Source of the DNA: Chryseobacterium scophthalmum
Lineage (GTDB): Bacteria; Bacteroidota; Bacteroidia; Flavobacteriales; Weeksellaceae
DNA: 64,000 nucleotides
Assembly (NCBI RefSeq): GCF_900143185.1
Contig: NZ_FSRQ01000002.1
Coordinates: 310,001-374,000, forward strand
Reading direction: 5' to 3'
Both the position numbers and the translations under genes were made by a program. Position 1 is the first letter of the stretch. Each line of letters starts with the position of its first letter. Below, one piece after another: positions 27,345 through 36,465 of this stretch. The notes under the pieces are model-generated. The model ran no database searches. It was not told the origin of the DNA and worked only from the letters and a program-made list of their open reading frames with translations.

Positions 27345-27647
27345 TTAAAGATCATCAATCACAAATTTTTTATCTTCGTTTTGATAATTGTTATATAACC
27401 TTAGTATTTTGAGGTATTTAGTTTCTAATTTGTAAATAAGCGTGGTCTGTTCAGTAATCAGAAGTTTATTGTAATCAGAAGATTGTTCTAATTTTTGAAA
27501 GATTACTTTTCTGTCTACAATCAATTCAATTTTCCGGTTAAGAATCTCTATGAATTTCTGATACTCTTTGTAGGTAAAACGATTTCCTATATAATCTTCA
27601 ATTTGCTCGAGATCTTGAAGAGCAAAATTAGACCATCTTATTTCCAT
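27345..27647 (-). CDS. Type II toxin of the RelE/ParE superfamily
   Basis: A 100-residue protein with the ParE/RelE start IRWSNFALQDLEQIEDYIGNR and a C-terminal beta core (LLITEQTTLIYKLETKYLKILRLYNNYQN). RelE members cleave mRNA on the ribosome and ParE members poison gyrase; the sequence does not separate these. Its start overlaps the upstream antitoxin gene by 20 nt, indicating translational coupling. The gene sits directly before murF-alr, with only 6 bp between, so toxin and cell-wall gene may share a transcript. Confidence 0.82.
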   Translation of the reverse strand: MEIRWSNFALQDLEQIEDYIGNRFTYKEYQKFIEILNRKIELIVDRKVIFQKLEQSSDYNKLLITEQTTLIYKLETKYLKILRLYNNYQNEDKKFVIDDL

Positions 27648-27948
27648 ATTTCTTTAAAAAACGTTCTTCAGAAATTTTCATTACATCACTGTGAGAATAA
27701 TATTTTCCTTCATCCAATTCTCTTTCTGCCTCTTTTAAAGATTGCAAAAAAGAATTTTCAGGTTCAATAATCTCAGCAATTTTCAGCAATTCTTCAGGTA
27801 AAAATTTTTTCTCCTTCATTTTTCTAAAAAATGTGGGCTCAGAAATTCCTGTCTTTTCAATAATGTATTTTATTTTGAAAGGAGAGTTTCTCAGAATCTC
27901 ATCAATAGAATTACTTATTTTTATATAATTTTTAATTTCTAATATCAT
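27628..27948 (-). CDS. Antitoxin-like helix-turn-helix protein
   Basis: A 106-residue protein placed immediately upstream of the RelE/ParE-type gene. Residues about 20-50 form an HTH (FKIKYIIEKTGISEPTFFRKMKEKKFLPEELLKIAEII), and the charged C-terminus (SDVMKISEERFLKKYGNKM) would wrap the toxin, as is usual for type II antitoxins. A palindrome 7 bp upstream of its start is a likely self-repression site. The antitoxin-first order and coding overlap with the toxin support a functional pair. Confidence 0.75.
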   Translation of the reverse strand: MILEIKNYIKISNSIDEILRNSPFKIKYIIEKTGISEPTFFRKMKEKKFLPEELLKIAEIIEPENSFLQSLKEAERELDEGKYYSHSDVMKISEERFLKKYGNKMV

Positions 27949-27954
27949 TTTTTG

Positions 27955-27968
27955 ATAGTTTTTACTAT
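27955..27968. promoter_or_regulatory. Palindromic operator upstream of the toxin-antitoxin pair
   Basis: ATAGTTTTTACTAT at 27955-27968 has ATAGT/ACTAT arms with 4 nt between and starts 7 bp from the antitoxin ATG. The position fits autorepression by the HTH antitoxin. Inference from position and symmetry only. Confidence 0.4.
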
Positions 27969-28002
27969 TAAAATTTAAACAAAATTAAAAATAAATTTGA
28001 TA

Positions 28003-28593
28003 TTAAACTTCTTTTTTGTTTAAAACTTCATCTACAAAAACTCTTCGGCTTACAGCATCGTAAGATTCTGTTTCTCCGAGTTCTACCAAGTTTTTTCCTT
28101 CAGAAGTTCTCATCGAATAATTGGCTAAATTTCCTGTTCTTCTACAGATGGCGTGTACTTTTGTAACGTATTCGGCAGTTGCCATCAAATAAGGCATCGG
28201 TCCGAAAGGTCGTCCCAGAAAATCCATATCCAAACCTGCAATTACTACCCGAATTCCGCTGTTGGCCAACTGATTGGCAATTTCTACAATACTCTCGTCA
28301 AAAAACTGTGCTTCATCAATTCCGACAACATCACAATTTGACCCCAACAAAATAATTTCGTTAGGATTTTCTACCGCGGTACTGCGAATCTTGTTTTTGT
28401 TGTGCGAAACGACATCTTCATCAGAATATCTCGTATCGGTTTTAGGTTTAAAAATTTCCACATTCTGCCCCGCCATTTCAGCTCTTCTCAGCCTTCGGAT
28501 CAACTCTTCGGTTTTTCCGGAAAACATTGAGCCACAAATAACTTCCATCCAACCGCTTTGTTTGGAATGATTAATTGTATTTTCTAAAAACAT
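28003..28593 (-). CDS. tdk: Thymidine kinase
   Basis: A 196-residue type II (TK1-like) thymidine kinase. The P-loop is GSMFSGKTEEL, the Mg-binding motif is VVGIDEAQFFDE, and the lasso region carries ATAEYVTKVHAICRRTG. It phosphorylates thymidine for salvage. The zinc-binding Cys residues of canonical TK1 are mostly missing: the second Cys of the first pair is Thr (CRRT) and the C-terminal pair is absent (AVSRRVF), so the zinc clip seems lost. It is divergent from the acidic repeat protein gene. Confidence 0.94.
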   Translation of the reverse strand: MFLENTINHSKQSGWMEVICGSMFSGKTEELIRRLRRAEMAGQNVEIFKPKTDTRYSDEDVVSHNKNKIRSTAVENPNEIILLGSNCDVVGIDEAQFFDESIVEIANQLANSGIRVVIAGLDMDFLGRPFGPMPYLMATAEYVTKVHAICRRTGNLANYSMRTSEGKNLVELGETESYDAVSRRVFVDEVLNKKEV

Positions 28594-28653
28594 TTGTTAA
28601 ATTAGCCGTAATATTTTAAGATCAAAAGTAAGCAATTTTAATAAGAATCTACG

Positions 28654-30081
28654 ATGCAGAACATTCAAGATTTAAAGGATAAGATTTTTTTTGAATCCAG
28701 GAATATCATTGATATTTTGGGTGGAATAAACAACGTTGACGAACTGATTTCGAAACAAGATCTCTTAAATGATCTCGTGGAAAAAATTGCTTTTTTAAAA
28801 TTGTTGGATAAAAATCTGGGCGATTACCAACAGCAAAATTCAAATTTTACTGATTATCAGAAAGGTGAATCTTTGGTTTCTAATTATTTGGTAACAGAAG
28901 AGGAAGCGATTTTTAATAACGAACTGAACGAAATTGGAAACGAATCTTTTTCTGAAAACGAAAATAAAATTGAAGTTGAGGAAGAAGAAGCCATTTTTAA
29001 TAATCAGCTGAATGAAATTATTGAAAGTGATTTCCATGAAAATATTGTCAATTTTGTTGAAGAAAATGAGCCTGAAGCTGATATAAATTTTGTATCAGAC
29101 GAAATTTCTGATCATCTTGAAGAAGAAGCGGTTTTTAATAATCAGTTAAATGAAATTGACGAAGATGAATCATCGGAAAATCCTGATCGAGTTTTGAGTT
29201 TTGTAGATGAAGAAAGAATTTTGGAAGATTCTCAGCCGGAAAGTGATGATGATTTTAGTGAAGAAATTTTTAATGAAGAGGCAACTGAAGAAGAGGTTAC
29301 TTTCAATGATCAGTTAAATGAAATTATTGAAGAAGAAAATCAAATCTATGAAAATGCATCTGCTGAAACTCAAATTATTCTGGATATTTTTGAGAATGAA
29401 TTTGATGAAGATGAAATTTTAATTGAAGAAACTGAGAATGAATATGTTTCAACATTTAATCATGAAAATGATGAAATTATCTCAGAAAGTTCAAATGTAG
29501 AATCTATTTTAAATGAAATTAAAAAAGATTTTGAAACTCCTGAAGAAGAAGCTGAGCTTAAAACAGAAGATTCAGGGAGAGGAAAAATTGTTGAAATAGA
29601 TAAACCACAACCTGAAATAACAGCAGAAATTCCAAAATCAGACGAAAGTTTTGAAAATCTGGATGCTTATCACCATGAAAAGAAAATAAAGCTCGCCAAC
29701 ATAAGAGGTTTAAAAAATATTCAAACCTTATTTGATGACGATCCTTTGGAAAGAGAAACTCTGCATGAAAAAGTTGAAATTCCGGTTGTAAAAGAAGATA
29801 TCGGAAGTTTAATAAAAACAAATATTCCGACTCAATTTATGGAAGCCGAAAAGCCAAGACCAGAATTCAGACTTGATCTGAATGACAGGATTGCTTTTAC
29901 AAAGGTACTTTTTAACGGAAGCCAGACTGATCTGAATGATTCAATTTCTGAGCTTAACAGATGCAAAAACATCGAAGAGGCAAAAGAATATCTCAGCGAG
30001 CTGTATTATGATAAAAATTGGGAAAAAGTAGATGAATATGCCCAAAGACTTTGGGTATTGGTAGAAAATAAATTTTTATAA
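28654..30081 (+). CDS. Acidic repeat-containing hypothetical protein
   Basis: A 475-residue, strongly acidic protein of unknown function. An N-terminal helical region (1-75) and a C-terminal region from about 395 (FRLDLNDRIAFTKVLFNGSQ) appear folded; between them is a Glu/Asp-rich stretch. At least four copies of EEEAIFNNQLNEI-type repeats occur near residues 81, 108, 154 and 213, with a decayed fifth near 265. The C-terminal motif is a conserved tail in flavobacterial relatives as I recall. It has no signal peptide. rsmI begins 2 bp after it, so they are co-transcribed. Confidence 0.72.
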   Translation: MQNIQDLKDKIFFESRNIIDILGGINNVDELISKQDLLNDLVEKIAFLKLLDKNLGDYQQQNSNFTDYQKGESLVSNYLVTEEEAIFNNELNEIGNESFSENENKIEVEEEEAIFNNQLNEIIESDFHENIVNFVEENEPEADINFVSDEISDHLEEEAVFNNQLNEIDEDESSENPDRVLSFVDEERILEDSQPESDDDFSEEIFNEEATEEEVTFNDQLNEIIEEENQIYENASAETQIILDIFENEFDEDEILIEETENEYVSTFNHENDEIISESSNVESILNEIKKDFETPEEEAELKTEDSGRGKIVEIDKPQPEITAEIPKSDESFENLDAYHHEKKIKLANIRGLKNIQTLFDDDPLERETLHEKVEIPVVKEDIGSLIKTNIPTQFMEAEKPRPEFRLDLNDRIAFTKVLFNGSQTDLNDSISELNRCKNIEEAKEYLSELYYDKNWEKVDEYAQRLWVLVENKFL

Positions 30082-30083
30082 TT

Positions 30084-30761
30084 TTGAGCGGTATTTTATA
30101 TTTTGTTCCGACACCGGTCGGAAATCTTGAAGACATGACTTTCAGAGCGATTAATACGCTGAAAGAAGTAGATTATATTTTGTGTGAAGATACCCGAACT
30201 TCGGGAATTTTATTGAAGCATTATGAAATTTCAAAACCTTTGAAATCTTATCATCTTCACAATGAGCATCAAGCCACTGAAAAAGTGATTGCAGACCTTA
30301 AAAACGGTCAGAATATTGCCATTATTACCGATGCGGGAACTCCGGGAATTTCAGATCCGGGTTATTTACTGGCGAAAGCTGGGTCAGATCACAATATTGA
30401 AATGATTTGCCTTCCCGGTGCAACTGCTTTGATTCCGGCTTTGGTGGTTTCAGGTTTGCCAAATAATGAGTTTCTTTTTGCAGGTTTTCTTCCTCAGAAA
30501 AAAGGTCGTCAAACGAAGCTTAAACAGCTTGCAGAAGAAAAAAAGACAATCGTTTTGTACGAAAGTCCACATAAAATCAATACAACTTTAGAACAGATAA
30601 AAGAATTTTTCGGTGAAGAGACGAGAGCAAGTTTAAGCCGTGAAATTTCGAAAAAATTTGAAGAAACTAAGAGAGGAACGATCAATGAATTAATTGAATT
30701 CTCTAAAAGTAAAACTTTAAAAGGTGAAATTGTTTTAATCGTTAATAATTCTTTAAAGTAA
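30084..30761 (+). CDS. rsmI: 16S rRNA (cytidine(1402)-2'-O)-methyltransferase RsmI
   Basis: A 225-residue SAM-dependent methyltransferase of the tetrapyrrole methylase fold. It has the family N-terminus LYFVPTPVGNLEDMTFRA, then LCEDTRTSG, ITDAGTPGISDPG and LPGATALIPALVVSG. It 2'-O-methylates C1402 in the ribosomal P site. The protein is shorter than enterobacterial RsmI (about 285), lacking the C-terminal extension. The start codon is TTG at 30084; no ATG fits. It is 5 bp upstream of the WG-repeat gene. Confidence 0.94.
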   Translation: MSGILYFVPTPVGNLEDMTFRAINTLKEVDYILCEDTRTSGILLKHYEISKPLKSYHLHNEHQATEKVIADLKNGQNIAIITDAGTPGISDPGYLLAKAGSDHNIEMICLPGATALIPALVVSGLPNNEFLFAGFLPQKKGRQTKLKQLAEEKKTIVLYESPHKINTTLEQIKEFFGEETRASLSREISKKFEETKRGTINELIEFSKSKTLKGEIVLIVNNSLK

Positions 30762-30766
30762 TTTCA

Positions 30767-32239
30767 TTGAAAAAATTAGTTTTCATTCTGCTTTCAGGTA
30801 TTTTTTCAGCACAGACCAATCAGTATAAAGAGATATTATTGTCTAAACAAGTTGGGAAAGAAGTACGCTTTTATACCAACGGTTACGGGATTATTTCAGA
30901 TCCGAATACCGGAAACTCTTCTATAGTAGATTCTTTAGGAACTATTTCTTTTAATTATCCTTATAAAAGTGAAATTCTCCGTTTGTCAAAAGACAGATTT
31001 ATTTTGAAAGTAAAAGAAGGTGAATCGAACGGAAAAACTGCTTTGATTGATGGAAACGGAAACCAGTTGATTCTATTAGATAAATTTAAATATAAAACCT
31101 GGGAAAATAGAGACCGTTTAATTGTATCAAAAGACGGAAAAGACGGTGTTTACGACTACAATGGGAAACAGATTATTCCGTCTCAGGATAAAATAGAATT
31201 CGCAAACGACAGCAGATTTTTTATTAAAAAAGATAAGCTTTGGTTTATATATAATTTTGACGGACAACAGGTTTCTGATAGAGAATTCAAGGAAAACTTG
31301 AGATTTTACAAAGGAAAAGTTTATTTAAATACCGGAATTAAAACCGGAGATGTAATTGATATCGACGGTAAAACGGTGAGCCAGTTTTCAAATCATTATA
31401 TTGAGGATATTAATGGTTTTCCCTTTTTAATTACGAAGGATATTGCTAAAAATAAATATGGAATTGTAGATGAAAATGAGCAGGTTTTAGCGGAAAATAT
31501 CTATGAACAGGCTTTTGTAGGAAGAAATTACATTTACCTTATCAAAGACAATAAAGTAAGCGTTTTTTCTAAAGCAGAAAGAAAAGTTTTCCCTACGGAA
31601 TACCATTATGTAAATCATTTGTTTAATGGTAATTTTAAAACATTAAAAGATTATAAAAATCCTAAAATTGCAGTTATTAAAGAGAGTGGGGAAGTTGTTT
31701 TGCCTAAAGAATATGACGTTGTAGAAGGTTTTAAAATAAAAGGTGAAGATTATGTTTTTGTAAGCAAAGACAATGAAGAAAAGCTTTTAGATAAGAATTT
31801 TGAGAGTGTTTTGGATGACGGATTCCAGATTGAGAAAATCTTCTTTAATAATGTAATTGTTAAAAAAGACGAGGTATATTATAAGTTTTCACCAACAGAT
31901 AAATCTTACACGCCGATTAAAGATATTGTTTCTATAAAACCATTTCAGTTTTACCCTGCAATTATCTGTAAAAACAAAGAAAATCTTTACGGTATGCTGG
32001 ATGAAGAAGGAAAGGAAATTGTTCCGTTCATGTACGATGATATTGTAAGTTTTCTTTCAGGAGATGAAGTTGTGGTACAGAAAGGAGATAAGTTTGGTGT
32101 TACAAATCTTAAAAATGAACCACTTAAAGACGTGATTTACGACAAATATTCTGCAGATAACAAAAAGCTTACGCTCACAAAAGATAAAGAATCGGAAGTG
32201 ATTGATTTTAGTTCTTCAGAAGACAAAGTAATGTTTTAA
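30767..32239 (+). CDS. Exported WG-repeat protein
   Basis: A 490-residue protein starting with TTG at 30767 and a signal peptide (KKLVFILLSGIFSAQ). The mature part is built of WG-type beta repeats, seen as DGVYDYNGKQIIPSQ, YGIVDENEQVLAENIYE and YGMLDEEGKEIVPFMYDDI. WG-repeat proteins are common in Bacteroidota, have no defined enzymatic role, and probably fold into beta-propeller-like structures. No lipobox or T9SS sorting domain is visible. It follows rsmI by 5 bp and probably shares its transcript. Confidence 0.85.
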   Translation: MKKLVFILLSGIFSAQTNQYKEILLSKQVGKEVRFYTNGYGIISDPNTGNSSIVDSLGTISFNYPYKSEILRLSKDRFILKVKEGESNGKTALIDGNGNQLILLDKFKYKTWENRDRLIVSKDGKDGVYDYNGKQIIPSQDKIEFANDSRFFIKKDKLWFIYNFDGQQVSDREFKENLRFYKGKVYLNTGIKTGDVIDIDGKTVSQFSNHYIEDINGFPFLITKDIAKNKYGIVDENEQVLAENIYEQAFVGRNYIYLIKDNKVSVFSKAERKVFPTEYHYVNHLFNGNFKTLKDYKNPKIAVIKESGEVVLPKEYDVVEGFKIKGEDYVFVSKDNEEKLLDKNFESVLDDGFQIEKIFFNNVIVKKDEVYYKFSPTDKSYTPIKDIVSIKPFQFYPAIICKNKENLYGMLDEEGKEIVPFMYDDIVSFLSGDEVVVQKGDKFGVTNLKNEPLKDVIYDKYSADNKKLTLTKDKESEVIDFSSSEDKVMF

Positions 32240-32284
32240 AACAATGTTTAATTAGTGAATTAAAACTCGCAAAAACAAAATATA

Positions 32285-32292
32285 TATATTTG
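32285..32292 (+). promoter_or_regulatory. TATATTTG -7 promoter element for fabG
   Basis: An exact TAnnTTTG match 60 bp upstream of the fabG ATG in a spacer that follows the WG-repeat gene. No clear -33 TTG is seen. Confidence 0.35.
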
Positions 32293-32352
32293 CAATCTGA
32301 ATAATTTTCAACCACTCAAGTTATTTGGATTTTTAAAATAAATAATCATTAT

Positions 32353-33096
32353 ATGAAACTATTAGAAGGAAAAGTAGCGCTAATTACCGGAGCTACAAGA
32401 GGAATCGGGAAAGGTATTGCCGAAATTTTTGCTCAACAGGGAGCGAAAGTAGCATTTACATATGCTGGTTCTGTAGAAAAAGCGAAAGAATTGGAAACTG
32501 CTTTAAGTTCTGTAACTCAGATTAAAGGTTATCAGTCTGATGCATCAGATTACGATGCTGCACAAAAATTGGTAGATGATGTAATGGCTGAGTTTGGTAA
32601 AATTGATATTTTGGTAAACAATGCAGGAATTACGAAAGACAATCTTTTGATGAGAATGTCAAAAGACGATTGGGATACTATTATCAAAGTAAATTTAGAT
32701 TCTGTATTCAACCTTACTAAGGCTGTAATTAAGCCAATGATGAAGGCTAAATCGGGCTCTATCATCAATATGACTTCTGTTGTAGGGGTAAAAGGTAATG
32801 CAGGACAGGCAAATTATGCTGCTTCTAAAGCAGGAGTTATCGGATTTACTAAATCTATTGCATTAGAATTAGGTTCAAGAAACATCCGTTGCAACGCAAT
32901 TGCACCAGGATTTATTGAAACTGAAATGACGGCTGCTTTAGACGAAAAAACAGTTCAGGGATGGAGAGACGGTATTCCTTTGAAAAGAGGAGGACAACCG
33001 GAAGATATTGCTAACGCTTGTGTTTTCTTTGGTAGCGAAATGTCTTCTTATATTTCTGGTCAGGTTTTAAACGTTGACGGAGGAATGTTAACTTAA
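32353..33096 (+). CDS. fabG: 3-oxoacyl-ACP reductase FabG
   Basis: A 247-residue SDR with FabG hallmarks: ALITGATRGIGKGIAEIF, DILVNNAGITKDNLLMRM, catalytic Ser in NMTSVVGVKGN, YAASKAG, and the C-terminal YISGQVLNVDGGM. It reduces 3-oxoacyl-ACP with NADPH in fatty acid elongation. Length and motifs match canonical FabG rather than a specialised reductase. No other fab gene is adjacent. A strong hairpin terminator follows. Confidence 0.96.
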   Translation: MKLLEGKVALITGATRGIGKGIAEIFAQQGAKVAFTYAGSVEKAKELETALSSVTQIKGYQSDASDYDAAQKLVDDVMAEFGKIDILVNNAGITKDNLLMRMSKDDWDTIIKVNLDSVFNLTKAVIKPMMKAKSGSIINMTSVVGVKGNAGQANYAASKAGVIGFTKSIALELGSRNIRCNAIAPGFIETEMTAALDEKTVQGWRDGIPLKRGGQPEDIANACVFFGSEMSSYISGQVLNVDGGMLT

Positions 33097-33120
33097 GAAA
33101 ATTATTATTCTACAATATAG

Positions 33121-33155
33121 ATCCCTTTCATAAAGCTTATGAAAGGGATTTTTTT
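33121..33155. terminator. Terminator between fabG and the TPR regulator gene
   Basis: A 13-bp perfect stem (ATCCCTTTCATAA at 33121-33133, TTATGAAAGGGAT at 33137-33149) followed by seven T. The T tract runs into the stop codon of the converging gene. Confidence 0.9.
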
Positions 33156-34650
33156 ATGATTGAGAATCGATGTAATTTCTAAGCCATATCTGAAGATCTT
33201 TTTCTGGAGACAGATGAATCTTTTTTCTGAAATTATAACGGTTATTTTCTATTGTTTTTATTGCTTTAAAAGTGCAATCTGCAATCTCTTTCGTTGTAAA
33301 ACCGAGATAAATATAAGCTGCAAAAGTAAGTTCGCTTGGTTTCAGGCTTTCATTAAGCTGAAGCATTTTAGACTGAAATTTAGGATAAACTTCCTGAAAT
33401 CTTGTATAAAATGAAGGATTATTCTCTTTTGCCAACTGAATGATTTCGTCGAAAGCTTCGTTAACCTGTTGTTTCAGTTTATGAGTTTCCTGCTCAGTGA
33501 TTTCTTTTTCTTTAAGCAGTTTTTGGGCGATTTCGATAGATTTCAGATTTCTTGATTTCGATTTTTTAAGAAGATAAATAATAAATAAAGTGATGAATAT
33601 CAGTGAAGAAATAATGATTAAAGTTGTTCTCTGAGTTTTTTTTGTTTCAAGAGTATGCTTTATTTTTTCTTCTTTCATTACTTCATTCAACGCAAAATCT
33701 CTTTCATTCTTCATTCTGTCATCCAATTCTTTATTCGTTTTCAGATAAAGATCCTGATATTGTTTTGCTTCTGTTGCATTTCCCTGAGCAATTTTCAGCT
33801 CCGCAATTTTTTTGTACAATTCGCTCAGAATATCCGGGAAATGATGCTGATCAAAACTTTTTAAAGCCAGATTATAAAAACTTTGCGCTTTAGAATATTT
33901 TTTTTGAACAGTAAAAAGATTTCCAAGTCCTATTAATGATTCAATTTTGCAGGGATGAATTTTATTTTTAAAATAATCTAATGATTTGCTGTAATAATAT
34001 TGAGCCGAATCGGTTTTATTTTGATTCAGATAATAATTTCCAAAACCTAAACAAGAACAACCTTTTTGAATATAAGCATCCTGTAAATCGATTTTTTTAA
34101 GAATCGTATCTTCTTTTTTCAAGAAATAATGCATAGAATCCGGTTTATTGATGTTTTGATAGATGTAGCTCAGATGTGAATAAATAGCGCTTTCTGTGAG
34201 AGAATCTTTTGCTGTCTTATTAGGGTTGGTTTTTAAGATTTCAAGAGCCTTTCTGTAGTTTTTGAATGATAGGGTATAAAGTTCGAGAAGTAGGTAATTT
34301 CCGCCTAATAAAGATGAAATATTAGCAGAATGTGTTTTGTCTGTCTCTAAATAAGAAGTATATTTTTGAGCTTCTTTTGCATAATCAATGCTTTGTTTGA
34401 ACTTGGCATGATCGTAATAATAAGAAGCTATATAATAATTACCATAACAAAGGCCTTTCTCATTTTTTGAAGCATTCGATAAATCAATAAGCTTTTGTGA
34501 AGCCTCCAAAACTTTGTCAGACTCTCCGGATAGCTGAATCGTATTGATTTGTTTCACTAAAAAATCAACATTGGATTGGTCTTGAGCATAAAAAAAATTG
34601 CTCAAAAGAACAAGGCTAAGTAAATATTTGTACGAATGGAGATAACCCAT
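33154..34650 (-). CDS. TPR protein with C-terminal LuxR-like helix-turn-helix
   Basis: A 498-residue protein with a signal-like N-terminus (KYLLSLVLLSNFFYAQ), TPR repeats over about 30-310, a single membrane span (TTLIIISSLIFITLFIIYLL at about 345), a coiled coil, and a C-terminal HTH (LTFAAYIYLGFTTKEIADCTFKAIKTIENNRYNFRKK) of the LuxR type. This layout is a flavobacterial membrane-anchored regulator with a periplasmic TPR sensor and cytoplasmic DNA-binding domain. Two hairpins lie upstream of the start. The target genes are unknown. Confidence 0.85.
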   Translation of the reverse strand: MGYLHSYKYLLSLVLLSNFFYAQDQSNVDFLVKQINTIQLSGESDKVLEASQKLIDLSNASKNEKGLCYGNYYIASYYYDHAKFKQSIDYAKEAQKYTSYLETDKTHSANISSLLGGNYLLLELYTLSFKNYRKALEILKTNPNKTAKDSLTESAIYSHLSYIYQNINKPDSMHYFLKKEDTILKKIDLQDAYIQKGCSCLGFGNYYLNQNKTDSAQYYYSKSLDYFKNKIHPCKIESLIGLGNLFTVQKKYSKAQSFYNLALKSFDQHHFPDILSELYKKIAELKIAQGNATEAKQYQDLYLKTNKELDDRMKNERDFALNEVMKEEKIKHTLETKKTQRTTLIIISSLIFITLFIIYLLKKSKSRNLKSIEIAQKLLKEKEITEQETHKLKQQVNEAFDEIIQLAKENNPSFYTRFQEVYPKFQSKMLQLNESLKPSELTFAAYIYLGFTTKEIADCTFKAIKTIENNRYNFRKKIHLSPEKDLQIWLRNYIDSQS

Positions 34651-35356
34651 TTAAATAACTTGGTATTATTAACTCACTACATAAAAACTTAACACCTCAC
34701 GAATGTTTTATTCATGGGTGTTACAGTCTTTTTCACTGTATGTTTTTACTCAATTTTTGTGCCAATATAAGCCTGTTAATTGAAAGAAACGTTTGCCAGA
34801 AGGCATAATTTTAACGGATTAATTAAAATTAACTTTCAATTTGTTTTAAATAGATCTCATATAAATAGATTTTCATATTCGTCGTGAATTTTTAAACTAG
34901 ATAAAAAACGATTTATTATTGTAAATATTATTCAAAAAGATACGAATTATTAAGAGTTAATCAGCCTATTTATTATTTAAAGATTTCATTAAATCAAGGC
35001 TTACCAAATTAAACTCAGATAATGATAGAATAAGAATTCTAAAAAGGATATTATGTTTAATTTTAATAAAATAATAAATAGAAAAAGAAGGGTATTTTAG
35101 AAATGAAGATATATATATCAAAAAAAATCTCCGGAATTTTAAACCAAATTGTTTAAAATCTCCAGAGATTAATTTTTTTCTCCATCATTCGGATTTTAAT
35201 TTTTCGAACAATACAAATAGAAGAAAAAGTAGAAAAAAGAGCAAAATATTTAGCCCTCAATTTGCCCTCTAATTCAATAAACTCTTTATTTATAAGGTAT
35301 TATAGGATATTTTAAATTATTGCAATTAATTGAATTTAACGCGAATTAGATTACAA
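34651..35356. other. Non-coding spacer with paired hairpins
   Basis: A 706-bp gap without a convincing gene. Near the TPR gene start are two adjacent hairpins: AACACC with GGTGTT (34691-34722) and TACAGT with ACTGTA (34722-34740), which could lie in its leader. The central part is AT-rich with nothing recognised. A terminator-like hairpin occupies 35120-35180. The remaining stretch before guaC shows no feature. Confidence 0.5.
35120..35180. terminator. Isolated bidirectional hairpin terminator
   Basis: A long stem (35126-35144 with 35151-35170; arms beginning AATCTCCGG and ending AGAGATT) with one mismatch and one bulge, a 6-nt loop, and A/T tracts on both sides. It is 177 bp beyond the guaC stop, with no gene directly before it on the plus strand. 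Confidence 0.7.
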
Positions 35357-36397
35357 TTAATCATTGTAAACCTGATTTTCCTGCTCCTGAACTCTTATAA
35401 AAGTCGTTCTTTTAGACAGTTCTTTTAAGGTAGAAGCACCAACATAAGTACAGGTAGAACGTACTCCGCCCAATATATCTTTCACTGTTTCCAGCACTGC
35501 ACCTTTGTAAGGAACTTTCACCGTTTTTCCTTCCGAAGCTCTATATTCTGCGACACCACCTGAATGTTTATCCATTGCAGTTTTAGAACTCATACCGTAA
35601 AATAGTTTGAATTTTTTACCATTTTCTTCTACCATTTCGCCACCGCTTTCGTCATGTCCGGCAAACATTCCACCCAGCATTACAAAATCTGCTCCGCCGC
35701 CAAAAGCTTTGGCAACATCGCCGGGAACTTTGCAACCGCCGTCCGCAATAATGTGGCCCTTTAAACCATGCGCAGCATCAGCACATTCTATAATGGCTGA
35801 AAGTTGCGGATAGCCGACGCCGGTTTTTACACGCGTTGTACAAACCGAGCCGGGTCCGATTCCTACTTTTATGATATCTGCGCCGACTAAAAGAAGCTCT
35901 TCTACCATTTCGCCGGTTACCACATTTCCTGCCATAATGATTTTATCGGGGAAATTCTGTCTCGCTTTCTTTACAAACTGCACAAAATGCTCAGAATAGC
36001 CATTGGCTACATCGATGCAGAGAAACTCTATTTTCGGATGTTTTTCGAGGATTGTTTTTATTTTTTCTTCATCTGCTTTTCCGGTTCCCGTACTTAAAGC
36101 GATGTATTGATGAATGCTTTCAGGCTGATTTTGCAGAAAATTGTTCCATTCGTCTACAGAATAATGTTTGTGAACGGCGGTGATTATTTTTTCTTTCGCC
36201 AGCTCAACAGCCATTTCGAAAGTTCCCACCGTGTCCATATTGGCAGCAATGATTGGCGTGCCTTTCCATTTTTTCTGTGTATGGAGGAATGTAAATTCTC
36301 TTTCGAGATCGACTTCGGAGCGGGATTTTAAAGTAGAACGTTTTGGTCTGAACATCACGTCTTTAAAGCCCAGCTTTATATCGTTTTCTATGCGCAT
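35357..36397 (-). CDS. guaC: GMP reductase
   Basis: A 346-residue IMPDH/GMPR-family protein lacking the CBS domains of IMP dehydrogenase. It begins [22 protein letters not shown], with the catalytic Cys in [10 protein letters not shown] and the later [15 protein letters not shown] reductase converts GMP to IMP with NADPH in purine interconversion. The length matches the 346-residue GuaC class. Divergent from the Lgt-like operon, with only 68 bp between start codons. Confidence 0.95.
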   Translation of the reverse strand: MRIENDIKLGFKDVMFRPKRSTLKSRSEVDLEREFTFLHTQKKWKGTPIIAANMDTVGTFEMAVELAKEKIITAVHKHYSVDEWNNFLQNQPESIHQYIALSTGTGKADEEKIKTILEKHPKIEFLCIDVANGYSEHFVQFVKKARQNFPDKIIMAGNVVTGEMVEELLLVGADIIKVGIGPGSVCTTRVKTGVGYPQLSAIIECADAAHGLKGHIIADGGCKVPGDVAKAFGGGADFVMLGGMFAGHDESGGEMVEENGKKFKLFYGMSSKTAMDKHSGGVAEYRASEGKTVKVPYKGAVLETVKDILGGVRSTCTYVGASTLKELSKRTTFIRVQEQENQVYND

Positions 36398-36452
36398 TTT
36401 GTCTGTTGATTTAGTATTTAATATTAAAAGTATAAATTTATCTTAAATATAC

Positions 36453-36460
36453 TACTTTTG
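36453..36460 (+). promoter_or_regulatory. TACTTTTG -7 promoter element of the Lgt-like/radical SAM operon
   Basis: An exact TAnnTTTG match ending 5 bp before the ATG at 36466, so the mRNA should be leaderless or have a very short leader. No convincing -33 TTG is seen. Confidence 0.45.
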
Positions 36461-36465
36461 AAACC

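Noticed and set aside
35245..35350. A minus-strand peptide-like stretch (EFIELEGKLRAKYF) as a decayed integrase end
   Set aside because: About 40 codons, no start, no catalytic residues, and no attachment-site repeats found; too weak to call.
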